Positions 44,768 to 53,488 of a stretch of 64,000 nt of DNA are shown here, piece by piece. Both the position numbers and the translations under genes were made by a program. Origin of the DNA: Rhizobium sp. 11515TR (GTDB lineage: Bacteria > Pseudomonadota > Alphaproteobacteria > Rhizobiales > Rhizobiaceae). The stretch is taken from positions 3,453,501 to 3,517,500 of the forward strand of contig NZ_CP022998.1 in the NCBI RefSeq assembly GCF_002277895.1, read 5' to 3'. The first letter of the stretch is position 1. Every line of letters starts with the position of its first letter. The notes under the pieces are model-generated. The model did not search any database. It worked only from the letters and a program-made list of their open reading frames with translations, and was not told where the DNA came from.

Positions 44768-45979
44768 TCATGCCGCCGAAGAGAGCAGCGTGAACAATTC
44801 CTGTGGTCGCTTGACGCCGCGCAACGCGTAACGGCCGACGGAAACGAGATCGTTGCTTTGCTGGCCTGACAGTGCCTCGACGAAATTCGATGACATCAGG
44901 ATGTTGCGGTCGGCCGACCGGCACATCGAGGCGATGCGGCTGACTTCGTTGACAGCCGGCCCGATGACTGTGAAATCCAGCCGGTCCATGCTGCCGATAT
45001 TGCCGTAGAAGACGTCGCCGATATGCAGGCCGAGATAGACGTCGGTGACGGGCCGGCCTTCAATCTGCCGCTGCGAGTTGAGGTCACGCAGCCGCTGGCG
45101 CAACAGCGATTCCGCCATCAGGGCGGCAGCGCAGGCATCCGCGGAATTGCGAGCCTTGAAGATCGCCAGCGTGCCGTCGCCGATCAGCTTCAGCACGTTG
45201 CCGCCCGCCTCGTGGATCGAGGAGATCACTGCATCGGCATAGGCATTCAGCATTGGGATGATTTCATCCGGCTCGGCCGTATCCGAAATGCGCGTGTAGT
45301 TGGCGAGATCGGAAAACCAGAGCGCCGCCGAAATCCGCTCCGTCTTACCTCGCGTGATCTTGCCTTCGAGAACGTGCCGGGCAGCATCCTCGCCGAGATA
45401 GACCTCGGCAATGGTGCGGGCGATGCGGCTCATGCCGGTGCATTTGATGGCGAGAGCAAGTGCCGGCGTCAGCTTGCGCAGCACGCGCAAATCCTCTTCC
45501 GGGAATCCCATTTCGGCGGCGGTGGCAAAGTTGGAATAGAAGCAATCCATCTCGCCGATCGTGCCGCCTTCTTCGAAACGGTGGATCATGGCGATGTAAT
45601 CGGTGTGACCATCGGCGAGCAACGTATCCAGCCCGTAGAAATCGGCTGGCTCGCCGAAGCCGATACGGCGGCGCACTTCGTCTCCGCCTGTTGTCAGCAT
45701 GTGATAGAAGGCGGAGCGCTGCCAGTTTTCCGAGGCGATCCCCTGTTGCGTCGGGCCATATTCGAACTCGCGCTCGATGATCTGATTACCGTCCCAGCGG
45801 AAGGCGCGGCCTTCATAGACCGGATGCAGCGTATCCATCAGCGCCATGGCCCGATCGATGTTGAGACCATGCTGACGGCACTGCTCGCAGAAACCCGAGA
45901 GGATATCGACTTCCGTCATTCCCTTGAGACCGGCCTGCATGAGCCAGCTGGCAATTTCGCCAATGTCCTTCGCGTCCAT
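44768..45979 (-). CDS. Class III adenylate/guanylate cyclase
   Basis: The start is at 45979 (MDAKDIGEIASWLM, 403 residues) behind GGGAGATATCC. About 200 N-terminal residues form a soluble sensor-like region without membrane helices. The catalytic domain starts near residue 225 with the metal Asp in ALWFSDLANYTRIS and KLIGDGTLAIFKARNSADAC. It also has the transition-state and purine residues region in GLHIGDVFYGNIGSMDRLDFTVIGPAVNE. It should make cAMP from ATP in the cytoplasm. It converges on the FadB-like gene; no functional link is apparent. Confidence 0.92.
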   Translation of the reverse strand: MDAKDIGEIASWLMQAGLKGMTEVDILSGFCEQCRQHGLNIDRAMALMDTLHPVYEGRAFRWDGNQIIEREFEYGPTQQGIASENWQRSAFYHMLTTGGDEVRRRIGFGEPADFYGLDTLLADGHTDYIAMIHRFEEGGTIGEMDCFYSNFATAAEMGFPEEDLRVLRKLTPALALAIKCTGMSRIARTIAEVYLGEDAARHVLEGKITRGKTERISAALWFSDLANYTRISDTAEPDEIIPMLNAYADAVISSIHEAGGNVLKLIGDGTLAIFKARNSADACAAALMAESLLRQRLRDLNSQRQIEGRPVTDVYLGLHIGDVFYGNIGSMDRLDFTVIGPAVNEVSRIASMCRSADRNILMSSNFVEALSGQQSNDLVSVGRYALRGVKRPQELFTLLSSAA

Positions 45980-46074
45980 GGATATCTCCCGACCCTCTGA
46001 AGGAATCGCTTTAGTACGAAACTCCAAGGCTTGGAATGCTGTACAACGCAAAATAGCCCTGATGCACGCAACAG

Positions 46075-46105
46075 ATCGCCGCTTCTGTGGCACAGAAGCG
46101 GCGAT
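46075..46105 (-). terminator. Strong hairpin terminator after SDR gene
   Basis: A perfect 14-bp stem, ATCGCCGCTTCTGT/ACAGAAGCGGCGAT, with a 3-nt loop lies 29 nt beyond the stop of the SDR gene (46134) on its strand. It lies upstream of the cyclase promoter region. Confidence 0.7.
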
Positions 46106-46133
46106 TTGACACGTTCTAAGGATGATTGCGGCC

Positions 46134-47036
46134 TCAGGCCTTTGCATGCGGCTTCAGCAGGTCTTCCAAACCGATGCGCCGGAAAAGCTCTGCCCGAACC
46201 CGATCGGCAACACCGTTGACGATCTCAGCACCATCCTCTGAAGGATCTATATGGGTACGGAACGGCCGCGAACCAAACGGCATGTCGACAATATCCACGA
46301 TTGCGGTCGCCACCGAAGCGGCATCGGCGTCCGCCGGCTCCAATGAGGCAAGCCCCCTCAGCGCTTGGTCGGGAACGCCGGCATAGGGACCGTCATCATA
46401 TTCGGCGGCGCGCGCCTTATCGGCCGGCGAGCCGGAATGGGCAAAATGATTCGTGCCCTTTGTGAAGGCACCGGGCACGATGATGGCGGTTTCGATGCCC
46501 CAGCGGGTCAGCTCGGACGCATAGGACACCGCAAGCGAATCCATGGCCGCTTTGGCTGCGAAATAAGGCGAGAGGTACGGCGGCGTGCCGCCACGCGTGC
46601 TGGACGAGGAAACCCAGACAACCAGGCCGGTGCCCTGCTTGCGCAAGTAAGGCAGCACGGCGCGGTTGACCCGCTGGGTGCTGAGCACGTTGATATCGTA
46701 GAGTTCGGCGAACTGCTCGGGCGTAAAGGCTTCGGCGGGACCGAAGGACATGTGGCCGGCATTGTGGATGATGGTATCGATGCGGCCCTGCTCGGAGATG
46801 ACTGCGGCAATGCCGGCTTCGACGGAAGCATCCGAGGCAACATCGAGTTCGACGGTCCTGAGATCGACGCCGTTCTCCGTGGCGAAAGCCGCCGCTGCCT
46901 CGACCTGCGCCGCATTGCGTCCCTTGGTTTCGCGGATACCCGCATAAACCGTATGTCCTGCCTTGGCGAGCGCGCGTGCCGTCAGAGCGCCGAAACCGCT
47001 CGATGCGCCAGTGATTACGATGACTTGCTTGCTCAT
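46134..47036 (-). CDS. Short-chain dehydrogenase/reductase
   Basis: The 300-residue SDR has the cofactor motif VIVITGASSGFGALTARALAKAG. The active-site Ser is in VVWVSSSSTRGG and the Tyr/Lys in YFAAKAAMDSLAVSYA. The extra length is in the C-terminal third, as in retinol-dehydrogenase-like SDRs. It is followed downstream by a strong hairpin and preceded by a second SDR on the same strand 78 nt away. Both are divergent from a LysR gene that may control them. The substrate is unknown. Confidence 0.9.
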   Translation of the reverse strand: MSKQVIVITGASSGFGALTARALAKAGHTVYAGIRETKGRNAAQVEAAAAFATENGVDLRTVELDVASDASVEAGIAAVISEQGRIDTIIHNAGHMSFGPAEAFTPEQFAELYDINVLSTQRVNRAVLPYLRKQGTGLVVWVSSSSTRGGTPPYLSPYFAAKAAMDSLAVSYASELTRWGIETAIIVPGAFTKGTNHFAHSGSPADKARAAEYDDGPYAGVPDQALRGLASLEPADADAASVATAIVDIVDMPFGSRPFRTHIDPSEDGAEIVNGVADRVRAELFRRIGLEDLLKPHAKA

Positions 47037-47114
47037 GATCTTGTTCCTTCAGAGGATTGGCTGTTGTTGCCGATGAATTGGAGGGAGGCAGGCATTGCCT
47101 GCCGCCAAGTTGGC

Positions 47115-47855
47115 TCAGATCATGCCGCCATTGGCGCGCAGCGTCTGGCCGTTGATCCAGCCGCCATCCGGGCCGACGAGGAAGGAAACGGCGGCGGCGA
47201 TGTCTTGCGGTGTGCCCAGGCGCTCCAACGGGTTCATCTTGGCCATGCGATCGATGAGCTCGTCGCTCTTGCCGTTGAGGAAAAGATCGGTGGCCGTCGG
47301 GCCTGGCGCGACCGCATTGACTGTTATCGAGCGCCCACGCAGTTCCTTCGCCATGATGCCGGTCAGAAGCTCGACGCCGGCCTTGGTTGCGGCATAGACG
47401 CCGTAGGTTTCGAGCTTGAGGCCGACGATGCTGGTCGAGAAGTTGACGATGCGGCCGCCGTCACGCAGGCGCCTGCCGGCTTCTCGCAGCGTATTGAACG
47501 TGCCCTTCAGGTTGATGGCGAGGTGGCGGTCGAAATGCGCGTCGTCTGCATCGACGATCTTCGCGAGCTGCATGATGCCGGCATTGTTGACGAGGACATC
47601 GACACCACCGAAGGCAGCTTCGGCTGCGTCGAACATGCGGCGCACGGCTTCGACATCGGAGACATCGGCCTTCGCGGTCAGCGCCTTGCCGCCCTTTTCC
47701 TCGATCTTGCGGGCGAGCCCTTCGGCGGCGGCTTCGCTGCCGGAATAGTTGATGACGACGGTGAAGCCATCCTCGGCCAAACGCTCTGCAATGGCAGCGC
47801 CGATGCCGCGCGATGCGCCGGTGATCATTGCTACCTTATTGGAAATATTGCTCAT
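47115..47855 (-). CDS. Short-chain dehydrogenase/reductase (FabG-like)
   Basis: The ATG at 47853-47855 (MSNISNKVAMITGASRG, 246 residues) has AAGGA at good spacing; an ATG three codons upstream does not. The protein has NAD(P) motif TGASRGIGAAIAERLAEDG, NNAG, the catalytic Ser in NFSTSIVGL and YAATKAGVELLTGIM. It is a typical classical SDR of 3-oxoacyl-reductase type. It shares its strand and probably its transcript with the SDR at 46134-47036. The divergent LysR gene 122 nt away is the likely regulator. Confidence 0.92.
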   Translation of the reverse strand: MSNISNKVAMITGASRGIGAAIAERLAEDGFTVVINYSGSEAAAEGLARKIEEKGGKALTAKADVSDVEAVRRMFDAAEAAFGGVDVLVNNAGIMQLAKIVDADDAHFDRHLAINLKGTFNTLREAGRRLRDGGRIVNFSTSIVGLKLETYGVYAATKAGVELLTGIMAKELRGRSITVNAVAPGPTATDLFLNGKSDELIDRMAKMNPLERLGTPQDIAAAVSFLVGPDGGWINGQTLRANGGMI

Positions 47856-47977
47856 TTCTTTCATCCTTCATTGCCTTGCGCCATAGCGCATTTCGATGAG
47901 GAGAAGATGCCCCTTTTCAGGGAGCGGATAATCAGCCAATAATCGGCATCACTATCCGAATTTAGCGAACAAATAAT

Positions 47978-48889
47978 ATGGACAGATTCGATGCCATGCG
48001 GGTATTTTGCCGGGTCGTGGAACGACGCAGCTTCACGCTGGCCGCCGAAGATACCGGCCTACCCCGTTCGACGGTGACGGATGCGATCAAACAGGTCGAG
48101 GCGCGTCTTGGCGTGCGCCTGCTACAGCGCACGACGCGGCATGTCAGCCCGACGCTCGACGGCGAAGCCTATTACCAGCGCTGCCTGCGCATCCTCTCAG
48201 ATATCGAGGATGCAGAAGGCGCCTTTGCCGGGGCGAAGCCGAAGGGGGTCCTCCGCGTCGACGTGCATGGAACGCTTGCGCGGCACTTCGTCCTGCCGAA
48301 CCTACCCTCCTTTCTCGAAGCCTATCCCGACATCGAATTGCAGATCACCGAGGGCGACCGGTTCGTCGATCTCATCCGCGAGGGGATCGATTGCGTGCTA
48401 CGGGTCGGCTCGCTGCAAGATAGCGACATGATCGGCCGCCGCATCGCGATGCTGGAAGAGGTAACACTTGCGGCACCCGCCTATGTCGAGCGCTTCGGCA
48501 TGCCCGCCCATCCGGAGAAGCTCGACGGCCACCGCATGGTCGGCTTCCGCTCCTCCGCAACGGGCGGATTGCTGCCGTTGGAATTCCAGATCGACGGCGC
48601 CGTGCGCGAAATCACCCTGCCGGCCACCATCTCCGTCAATGCGGCCGAGAGTTACTTCGCCGCCGCCAAACTTGGCCTCGGCCTGATCCAGGTTCCGCGC
48701 TATCACGCCGAGGAAGCCCTACGATCGCACGAGCTACTGCATGTCCTTCCGGACTATCCGCCGACGCGAACGCCCGTCTCGATGCTCTATCCGCGCAGCC
48801 GCCAGCTTTCGCCACGGGTTCGCGTCTTCATAGACTGGTTCGTCAAGGTTTTTGCCGGACAGAACAGCACTGAAGTCGAGGCCGGATGA
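47978..48889 (+). CDS. LysR-family transcriptional regulator
   Basis: The 303-residue protein has N-terminal HTH DAMRVFCRVVERRSFTLAAEDTGLPRSTVTDAIKQVEARLG and the CrgA-like effector domain. It is divergent from the two SDR genes, the layout of LysR-controlled reductases. No clear ribosome site precedes the ATG at 47978. It resembles the LysR at 6594-7505 in length and sequence style. Confidence 0.93.
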   Translation: MDRFDAMRVFCRVVERRSFTLAAEDTGLPRSTVTDAIKQVEARLGVRLLQRTTRHVSPTLDGEAYYQRCLRILSDIEDAEGAFAGAKPKGVLRVDVHGTLARHFVLPNLPSFLEAYPDIELQITEGDRFVDLIREGIDCVLRVGSLQDSDMIGRRIAMLEEVTLAAPAYVERFGMPAHPEKLDGHRMVGFRSSATGGLLPLEFQIDGAVREITLPATISVNAAESYFAAAKLGLGLIQVPRYHAEEALRSHELLHVLPDYPPTRTPVSMLYPRSRQLSPRVRVFIDWFVKVFAGQNSTEVEAG

Positions 48890-49026
48890 ATATTCCGCGA
48901 AAGCGATCAAATAAATGAAATCGGCTCTTTGAATAGGCACGGAGCGCGCCTACGTCGTAATGCATTATTCTTCGGGCGGTGCCGTTACGACGTCATGAGA
49001 GTCCAACGATTTTCGAGAGAGAGCCG

Positions 49027-50373
49027 ATGACCGAACAGAAGCAATTGAAGCTGGGCGCCTTCATGCGTCCCGTCAGCCTGCATACGGGGGCCTGGCGTTA
49101 TCCCGGCGCCTATCCGGACGCCAACTTCAATTTCCAGCACATCAAAAGCTTTGCGCAGGAGCTGGAAAAGGCGAAATTCGACGCCTTCTTCATGGCCGAT
49201 CACCTCGCGGTCCTCAACATGCCGATCGAGGCCCTGAAGCGCAGCCAGACCGTCACCTCCTTCGAGCCCTTCACACTGCTTTCTGCGCTCGCCGCCGTTA
49301 CCGACAGGATTGGCCTCGTCGCAACCGCCTCCACCACCTTCGACCTGCCCTATCATATCGCCCGCCGCTTCGCCTCGCTCGACCATATCAGCGGTGGCCG
49401 CGCCGGCTGGAACATCGTCACCACCTCCAATCCCGATGCCGCCCTTAATTTCGGCCTCGAAGAACACATGGAACATGGCGAGCGCTACCATCGCGCTCGC
49501 GAATTCTACGATGTCGTGACCGGCCTCTGGGACAGCTTCGCCGACGACGCCTTCATCCGCAATCCGGAAAGCGGCATCTTCTTCGATCCCGAGCGAATGC
49601 ATGTCCTCGGGCACAAGGGCGAGGAATTGAGCGTTCGCGGCCCGCTCAACATCGCCCGCCCGCCGCAGGGCTGGCCCGTCATCGTGCAGGCCGGACAATC
49701 GGATGCCGGCCGCCAGCTTGCCGCCGAAACGGCCGAAGCCGTCTTTGCAGCTCCCCGTAACCTCGCCGACGGCAAATCGATCTTTGCCGATATCAAGGGA
49801 CGGATGAAGGCGATCGGCCGCAATCCGGATCATCTGAAGATCCTGCCCGCCGCCTTCATCGTCGTCGGCGATACGGTCGAGGAGGCAAAGGCCAAGCGGG
49901 CAAAGCTCGATAGTCTCGTCCATTACGATAGCGCCATCGCATCCCTGTCGATCGCACTTGGGCATGATGCCTCCAAATTCGATCCAGACGGCCCGCTGCC
50001 GGAGATTCCGGAGACCAACGCGAGCAAGAGCGGCCGCGAGCGCGTCATCGCCCTTGCCGAAGCCGAAAAGCTGACCGTGCGCCAGCTTGCCCAGCGCCTC
50101 GGCGGCTATGCCGGCCTCGCCTTCGTCGGCACGCCTGAGAGCATTGCCGACGAGATGGAGCAATGGCTGCATGAGGAAGGCTCTGACGGTTTCAACGTCG
50201 TCTTCCCCTTCCTGCCGCAAGGCCTGCTTGACGTGACCACCCGCGTCGTTCCAGAGCTGCAACGCCGCGGCATCTTCCGCCGCGATTACGAAGGTACGAC
50301 ATTGCGCGAACACCTCGGCCTGCCGCGCCCGGAAAACCGCTTCTTCAAAGCTGCTGCCGAAGCCGCGCAGTAA
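49027..50373 (+). CDS. LLM-class flavin-dependent monooxygenase (NtaA/SnaA/DszA-type)
   Basis: The ATG at 49027 follows GAGAGAG (448 residues). Bacterial-luciferase-like features are present: MTEQKQLKLGAFMRPVSLHTGAWRYP, DHISGGRAGWNIVTTSNPDAALNFG and PVIVQAGQSDAGRQLAAETAEAVFA. These match the nitrilotriacetate/dibenzothiophene-sulfone monooxygenase branch. It needs a partner FMN reductase, not visible nearby. The small AhpD-like gene follows 24 nt downstream, suggesting one transcript for degrading an unidentified compound. Confidence 0.92.
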   Translation: MTEQKQLKLGAFMRPVSLHTGAWRYPGAYPDANFNFQHIKSFAQELEKAKFDAFFMADHLAVLNMPIEALKRSQTVTSFEPFTLLSALAAVTDRIGLVATASTTFDLPYHIARRFASLDHISGGRAGWNIVTTSNPDAALNFGLEEHMEHGERYHRAREFYDVVTGLWDSFADDAFIRNPESGIFFDPERMHVLGHKGEELSVRGPLNIARPPQGWPVIVQAGQSDAGRQLAAETAEAVFAAPRNLADGKSIFADIKGRMKAIGRNPDHLKILPAAFIVVGDTVEEAKAKRAKLDSLVHYDSAIASLSIALGHDASKFDPDGPLPEIPETNASKSGRERVIALAEAEKLTVRQLAQRLGGYAGLAFVGTPESIADEMEQWLHEEGSDGFNVVFPFLPQGLLDVTTRVVPELQRRGIFRRDYEGTTLREHLGLPRPENRFFKAAAEAAQ

Positions 50374-50397
50374 GAGAGCCCATCACAAGAGAATAAC

Positions 50398-50940
50398 ATG
50401 AGTCATATCACGCCGATCGACTACGAGACCGCTTCCGAGGCCGTGCGCGCCGAGCATGACCGCGAGATGCAGCTGCGCGGCCGCATGACGAATATGAAGC
50501 GGACATTGCTGCACTCGCCGGTGGCGCATCGCATCTATGCGGAATGGTTTCCTTTGCGCGAGGAACTGCGCCCGGCGCTGGACGATCGTGCCGTCTGGCT
50601 GCTTTGCCATGCCATTGCGATCGAATGCCGGTCGATCATCCCGGTCGGCTTCTTCCGGCGCGCGCTGATCAATGCCGGCCTGACGCCGGAAACGATCGTA
50701 CCGAGTGAAGACGAGGCGCTGCTGATCGAATTCGGCAAGGCGATCGTCAGGGATTCCAATGCCATTCCGGAGGGGATTTGGGATCGATTGAAGGCCCGCT
50801 ATGACGAGCCGACGCTCGCCAACCTCGTCGCCTTCGCAGGGATCATGATCGCCACGGCGATCTACAACAATGCCGTGAAGGTAGATATCGATCCGGAGCT
50901 TGGGCCTTATCTTGAAGGATTTGAGTTTCCGGCGGAATGA
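50398..50940 (+). CDS. AhpD-like/CMD-superfamily protein without CxxC
   Basis: The 180-residue protein's helical pattern (RGRMTNMKRTLLHSPVAHRIYAEWFPL, LCHAIAIECRSIIPVGFFRRALINAG, LVAFAGIMIATAIYNNAVKVD) looks like the AhpD-like superfamily. The redox CxxC is absent (a single Cys in AIECRSII). It is cotranscribed with the LLM monooxygenase. Function is unknown; it could support the monooxygenase or process its product. Confidence 0.7.
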   Translation: MSHITPIDYETASEAVRAEHDREMQLRGRMTNMKRTLLHSPVAHRIYAEWFPLREELRPALDDRAVWLLCHAIAIECRSIIPVGFFRRALINAGLTPETIVPSEDEALLIEFGKAIVRDSNAIPEGIWDRLKARYDEPTLANLVAFAGIMIATAIYNNAVKVDIDPELGPYLEGFEFPAE

Positions 50941-50995
50941 GGAGCAACGGCAGACACCGAGCCTTCCCGCTCGCAAGGGGCGGAATAACCAAAAC

Positions 50996-51424
50996 TCACC
51001 CCGAAATCGTCGTCTCGAACTGCGGATTGCCGCGGATCGTGTTGCTTACCGTGCAGATCTCATCTTCGGCGGCATGCGCGATCGCGTTGCGGATTTCATC
51101 GCTGAAATCGCCCTTGATGGTGAAGGCAATATTAAACTTCTCCACGCGAGAGAGGCCTTCGGTCGCCTTCTCACCCGTGACGACGGCGGTGACTTCGGTG
51201 AGCTTGTCGAGTACGCCGAGGCTGCTTGCCGCCATGCGGGCGCTCAAGACAAGGCAGGCCGAGAGCGACGAGTAAAGCAGATCCAGCGGATTGAAACCCG
51301 GCTGCGACGGCGAAGTGACGATATCGATTTCGCCGCCCGTGACCGACGTCACATGCGGAAAACCGGTGCGGCCGACCGTAGCGGTCGCGCCCGTCTGCCT
51401 CGTCTTCACTTTCAGTTCGGCCAT
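50996..51424 (-). CDS. OsmC-family protein
   Basis: The 142-residue OsmC-fold protein has the family peroxidatic Cys in LYSSLSACLVLSARMAASSLG; a second Cys is in HAAEDEICTVSNTI. Both cysteines lie where OsmC/Ohr reactive cysteines are expected. Such proteins remove organic hydroperoxides with a thiol partner. It is convergent with the CMD-like gene. Confidence 0.88.
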   Translation of the reverse strand: MAELKVKTRQTGATATVGRTGFPHVTSVTGGEIDIVTSPSQPGFNPLDLLYSSLSACLVLSARMAASSLGVLDKLTEVTAVVTGEKATEGLSRVEKFNIAFTIKGDFSDEIRNAIAHAAEDEICTVSNTIRGNPQFETTISG

Positions 51425-51554
51425 GTCGAAAATCCTTGAAATAAAAGCGGGAAACTCTTTCCCTCTACATAGGGATTCATCGCGCGGGACACAATTGCAG
51501 TTCCTGGCCCTTGCGTCTTCCAGCCAGTTAAGCCACCAAATGGTTACAGGCTCT

Positions 51555-51616
51555 TAGAGCAATTTCAGGAAAAGTGCGTAGCGGTTTTCCGTCCGGAATT
51601 GCGTACAAACGCTCTA
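51555..51616. repeat. Dispersed rhizobial palindromic repeat (TAGAGC...GCTCTA)
   Basis: TAGAGC and GCTCTA bound a 62-nt element with an inner GGAAAA-N11-TTTTCC dyad. It closely resembles the GAGCAATTTCAGGAAAAG-type repeat common in Rhizobium intergenic regions. It lies 19 nt upstream of the glycerate kinase start. Confidence 0.65.
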
Positions 51617-51634
51617 GCAGACAGGCAGTTCGAT

Positions 51635-52900
51635 ATGACCGTTACCGATCCCCGCGCCTTCCTGACCTCGCTGTTCGATGCCGCGGTTCGTGCGGCCGAT
51701 CCGTTGACAGGCATTCGCACGCATCTGCCGGCCAAACCGAATGGCCGCACGATCGTTATCGGCGCCGGCAAAGGATCTGCCCAGATGGCGGCCGCGCTGG
51801 AGCAATGCTGGAATGGCCCGCTGGAAGGCCTTGTCGTGACGCGATACGGCTTTTCCGCCCCCTGCCGCCGGATTGAGATCATCGAAGCCGCCCATCCCGT
51901 GCCGGACGAAGCAGGCCTCGTCGCTTCCCTTCGGCTTCTGAAACTTGTCGAGGGCCTGACGGAGGACGATCTGGTGATTGCCCTGATATCAGGCGGCGGC
52001 TCGGCGCTGCTTCCCTCGCCAGCGGACGGCCTGAGCCTTGCGGACGAAATCGCGGTCAACAAGGCACTGCTCGCCTCCGGCGCGCCGATCTCGGCGATGA
52101 ATGTCATTCGTAAGCATCTGTCGACCATCAAGGGTGGCCGACTCGCGGCAGCAGCCCATCCCGCCAAGGTTGTCTCGCTCGTCGTCTCGGACATTCCCGG
52201 CGACGACCCTGCGCTGGTGGCCTCTGGCCCGACCGTGCCCGGCCTCGGCACGCGCGCCGAAGCGCTCGATCTCATCCGCCTCTACCAGATCGAACTGCCA
52301 CCGGCCGTTCTCGCCCATATCGAGAAGGCGGATGCGGACGCGCCGCGCCCGGACGATCCGCGCTTTGCCGGCAATGAAGTGCATCTCATCGCATCCGCTG
52401 GCGTCTCGTTGGAGGCTGCCGCCGATGTGGCACGTGCCGCCGGCATCGAAGCCGCCATCCTCTCCGACGCCATCGAGGGCGAGGCTCGCGAAGCTGCGCA
52501 TGTCCACGCCGCCATCGCCCGCGAAGTGCTTCACCGCAACAGGCCTTTCGCCAAACCGATCGTGCTGCTGTCAGGCGGCGAAACGACTGTAACGCTGAAA
52601 GGCAAGGGCAAGGGCGGACGGAACTCGGAATTCCTGCTGTCGCTCGCCATCGATATCGACGGCCACTCCGGCATTCACGCCATGGCTGCGGACACTGATG
52701 GCATCGACGGTAGCGAGAACAACGCCGGCGCCTTTGCCGATGCCGGTACGGTGGCGCGTCTGCGCCAGGCTGGACTAGTGCCGGCCGAGATGCTGGCAAA
52801 CAATGACGCGTGGACAGCTTTCAATGCCATCGGCGATCTCTTCGTCCCCGGCCCGACCGGTACGAACGTCAATGACTTCCGCGCCATCCTGATCGCGTAA
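51635..52900 (+). CDS. Glycerate 2-kinase (DUF4147/MOFRL family)
   Basis: The ATG at 51635 (MTVTDPRAFLTSLFDA, 421 residues) is preferred; a TTG at 51599 lies inside a repeat. N-terminal features include IVIGAGKGSAQMAAALEQ, EAAHPVPDEAGL and LISGGGSALLPSPADG. The C-terminal MOFRL signature is GGRNSEFLLSLAIDI with DTDGIDGSENNAGAF. The family phosphorylates glycerate and is often misnamed hydroxypyruvate reductase (TtuD). It acts in serine-cycle, tartrate and glyoxylate metabolism. It stands alone here. Confidence 0.9.
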   Translation: MTVTDPRAFLTSLFDAAVRAADPLTGIRTHLPAKPNGRTIVIGAGKGSAQMAAALEQCWNGPLEGLVVTRYGFSAPCRRIEIIEAAHPVPDEAGLVASLRLLKLVEGLTEDDLVIALISGGGSALLPSPADGLSLADEIAVNKALLASGAPISAMNVIRKHLSTIKGGRLAAAAHPAKVVSLVVSDIPGDDPALVASGPTVPGLGTRAEALDLIRLYQIELPPAVLAHIEKADADAPRPDDPRFAGNEVHLIASAGVSLEAAADVARAAGIEAAILSDAIEGEAREAAHVHAAIAREVLHRNRPFAKPIVLLSGGETTVTLKGKGKGGRNSEFLLSLAIDIDGHSGIHAMAADTDGIDGSENNAGAFADAGTVARLRQAGLVPAEMLANNDAWTAFNAIGDLFVPGPTGTNVNDFRAILIA

Positions 52901-52917
52901 CCACCGGAAACGGGTGC

Positions 52918-53100
52918 TTAAACAATTGCAGTGCAATCGTCACAGCGCCAATAGGCGGCTGCGGTCGACGTCCATCGGAAGAAATGCCGGCTGCAATGGT
53001 CACATTCGATTTCGACGACGTGTGTCCTCTCGCCAACGATGAATGGCCTGGTCTTACTCCTGCGCTCGCTCTTCCATTGCTCGAGCTTCGTCACGGCCAT
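52918..53100 (-). CDS. Small zinc-ribbon protein
   Basis: The ATG at 53098-53100 (MAVTKLEQWKSERRS) has GAGGG just upstream, giving 60 residues; a longer 73-residue version starts at 53139. Two CxxC pairs, ECDHC and RCDDC, about 20 residues apart indicate a structural zinc ribbon. A basic N-terminus suggests nucleic-acid or protein binding. I do not recognise the family. Confidence 0.6.
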   Translation of the reverse strand: MAVTKLEQWKSERRSKTRPFIVGERTHVVEIECDHCSRHFFRWTSTAAAYWRCDDCTAIV

Positions 53101-53277
53101 GATTACCCTCCACGCAATACTCGCCTCGACAAGCAACAATCTAAAGTAGGCTCAACTAATAAAAGAAATATTGCAAGTGCGAAGCGATTTTCCGCGCGAA
53201 AGGAGGACTAAAATTATCCGTAGTAGTGCATGGAAGACATAGTGCGCCGGCTTCCGGCCACGGCGGGATCGCTCCAT

Positions 53278-53328
53278 TAGAGCCGGATGATTTTAGGTCG
53301 GGTCGACCTAAAATCTGAATCCGCTCTA
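53278..53328. repeat. Dispersed palindromic repeat (TAGAGC...GCTCTA)
   Basis: It contains a perfect 11-bp inverted repeat, ATTTTAGGTCG/CGACCTAAAAT (53290-53314), around GGT, flanked by TAGAGC and GCTCTA. The 388-nt region 53101-53488 has no gene; it holds this element, the next repeat and the leader of the transpeptidase gene. Confidence 0.65.
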
Positions 53329-53343
53329 CAATCAAAAAAATAG

Positions 53344-53389
53344 AGCGTGATGTCGTCCGAAAACCGCATACACTTTTCGGCATCACGCT
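53344..53389. repeat. Dispersed palindromic repeat (AGCGTGATG...CATCACGCT)
   Basis: A 9-bp outer stem AGCGTGATG/CATCACGCT encloses a nested CCGAAAA-N10-TTTTCGG dyad. It is of the same rhizobial intergenic-repeat class as the elements at 51555 and 53278. Confidence 0.65.
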
Positions 53390-53488
53390 TTAAAAAATTG
53401 TGACAGCGGATATCGCCATTTTCGTGCGCGACGCCATGTCATTCGTTGGCGATTTTCCATCAAGATAATAATGGGAGGCATACTCATC

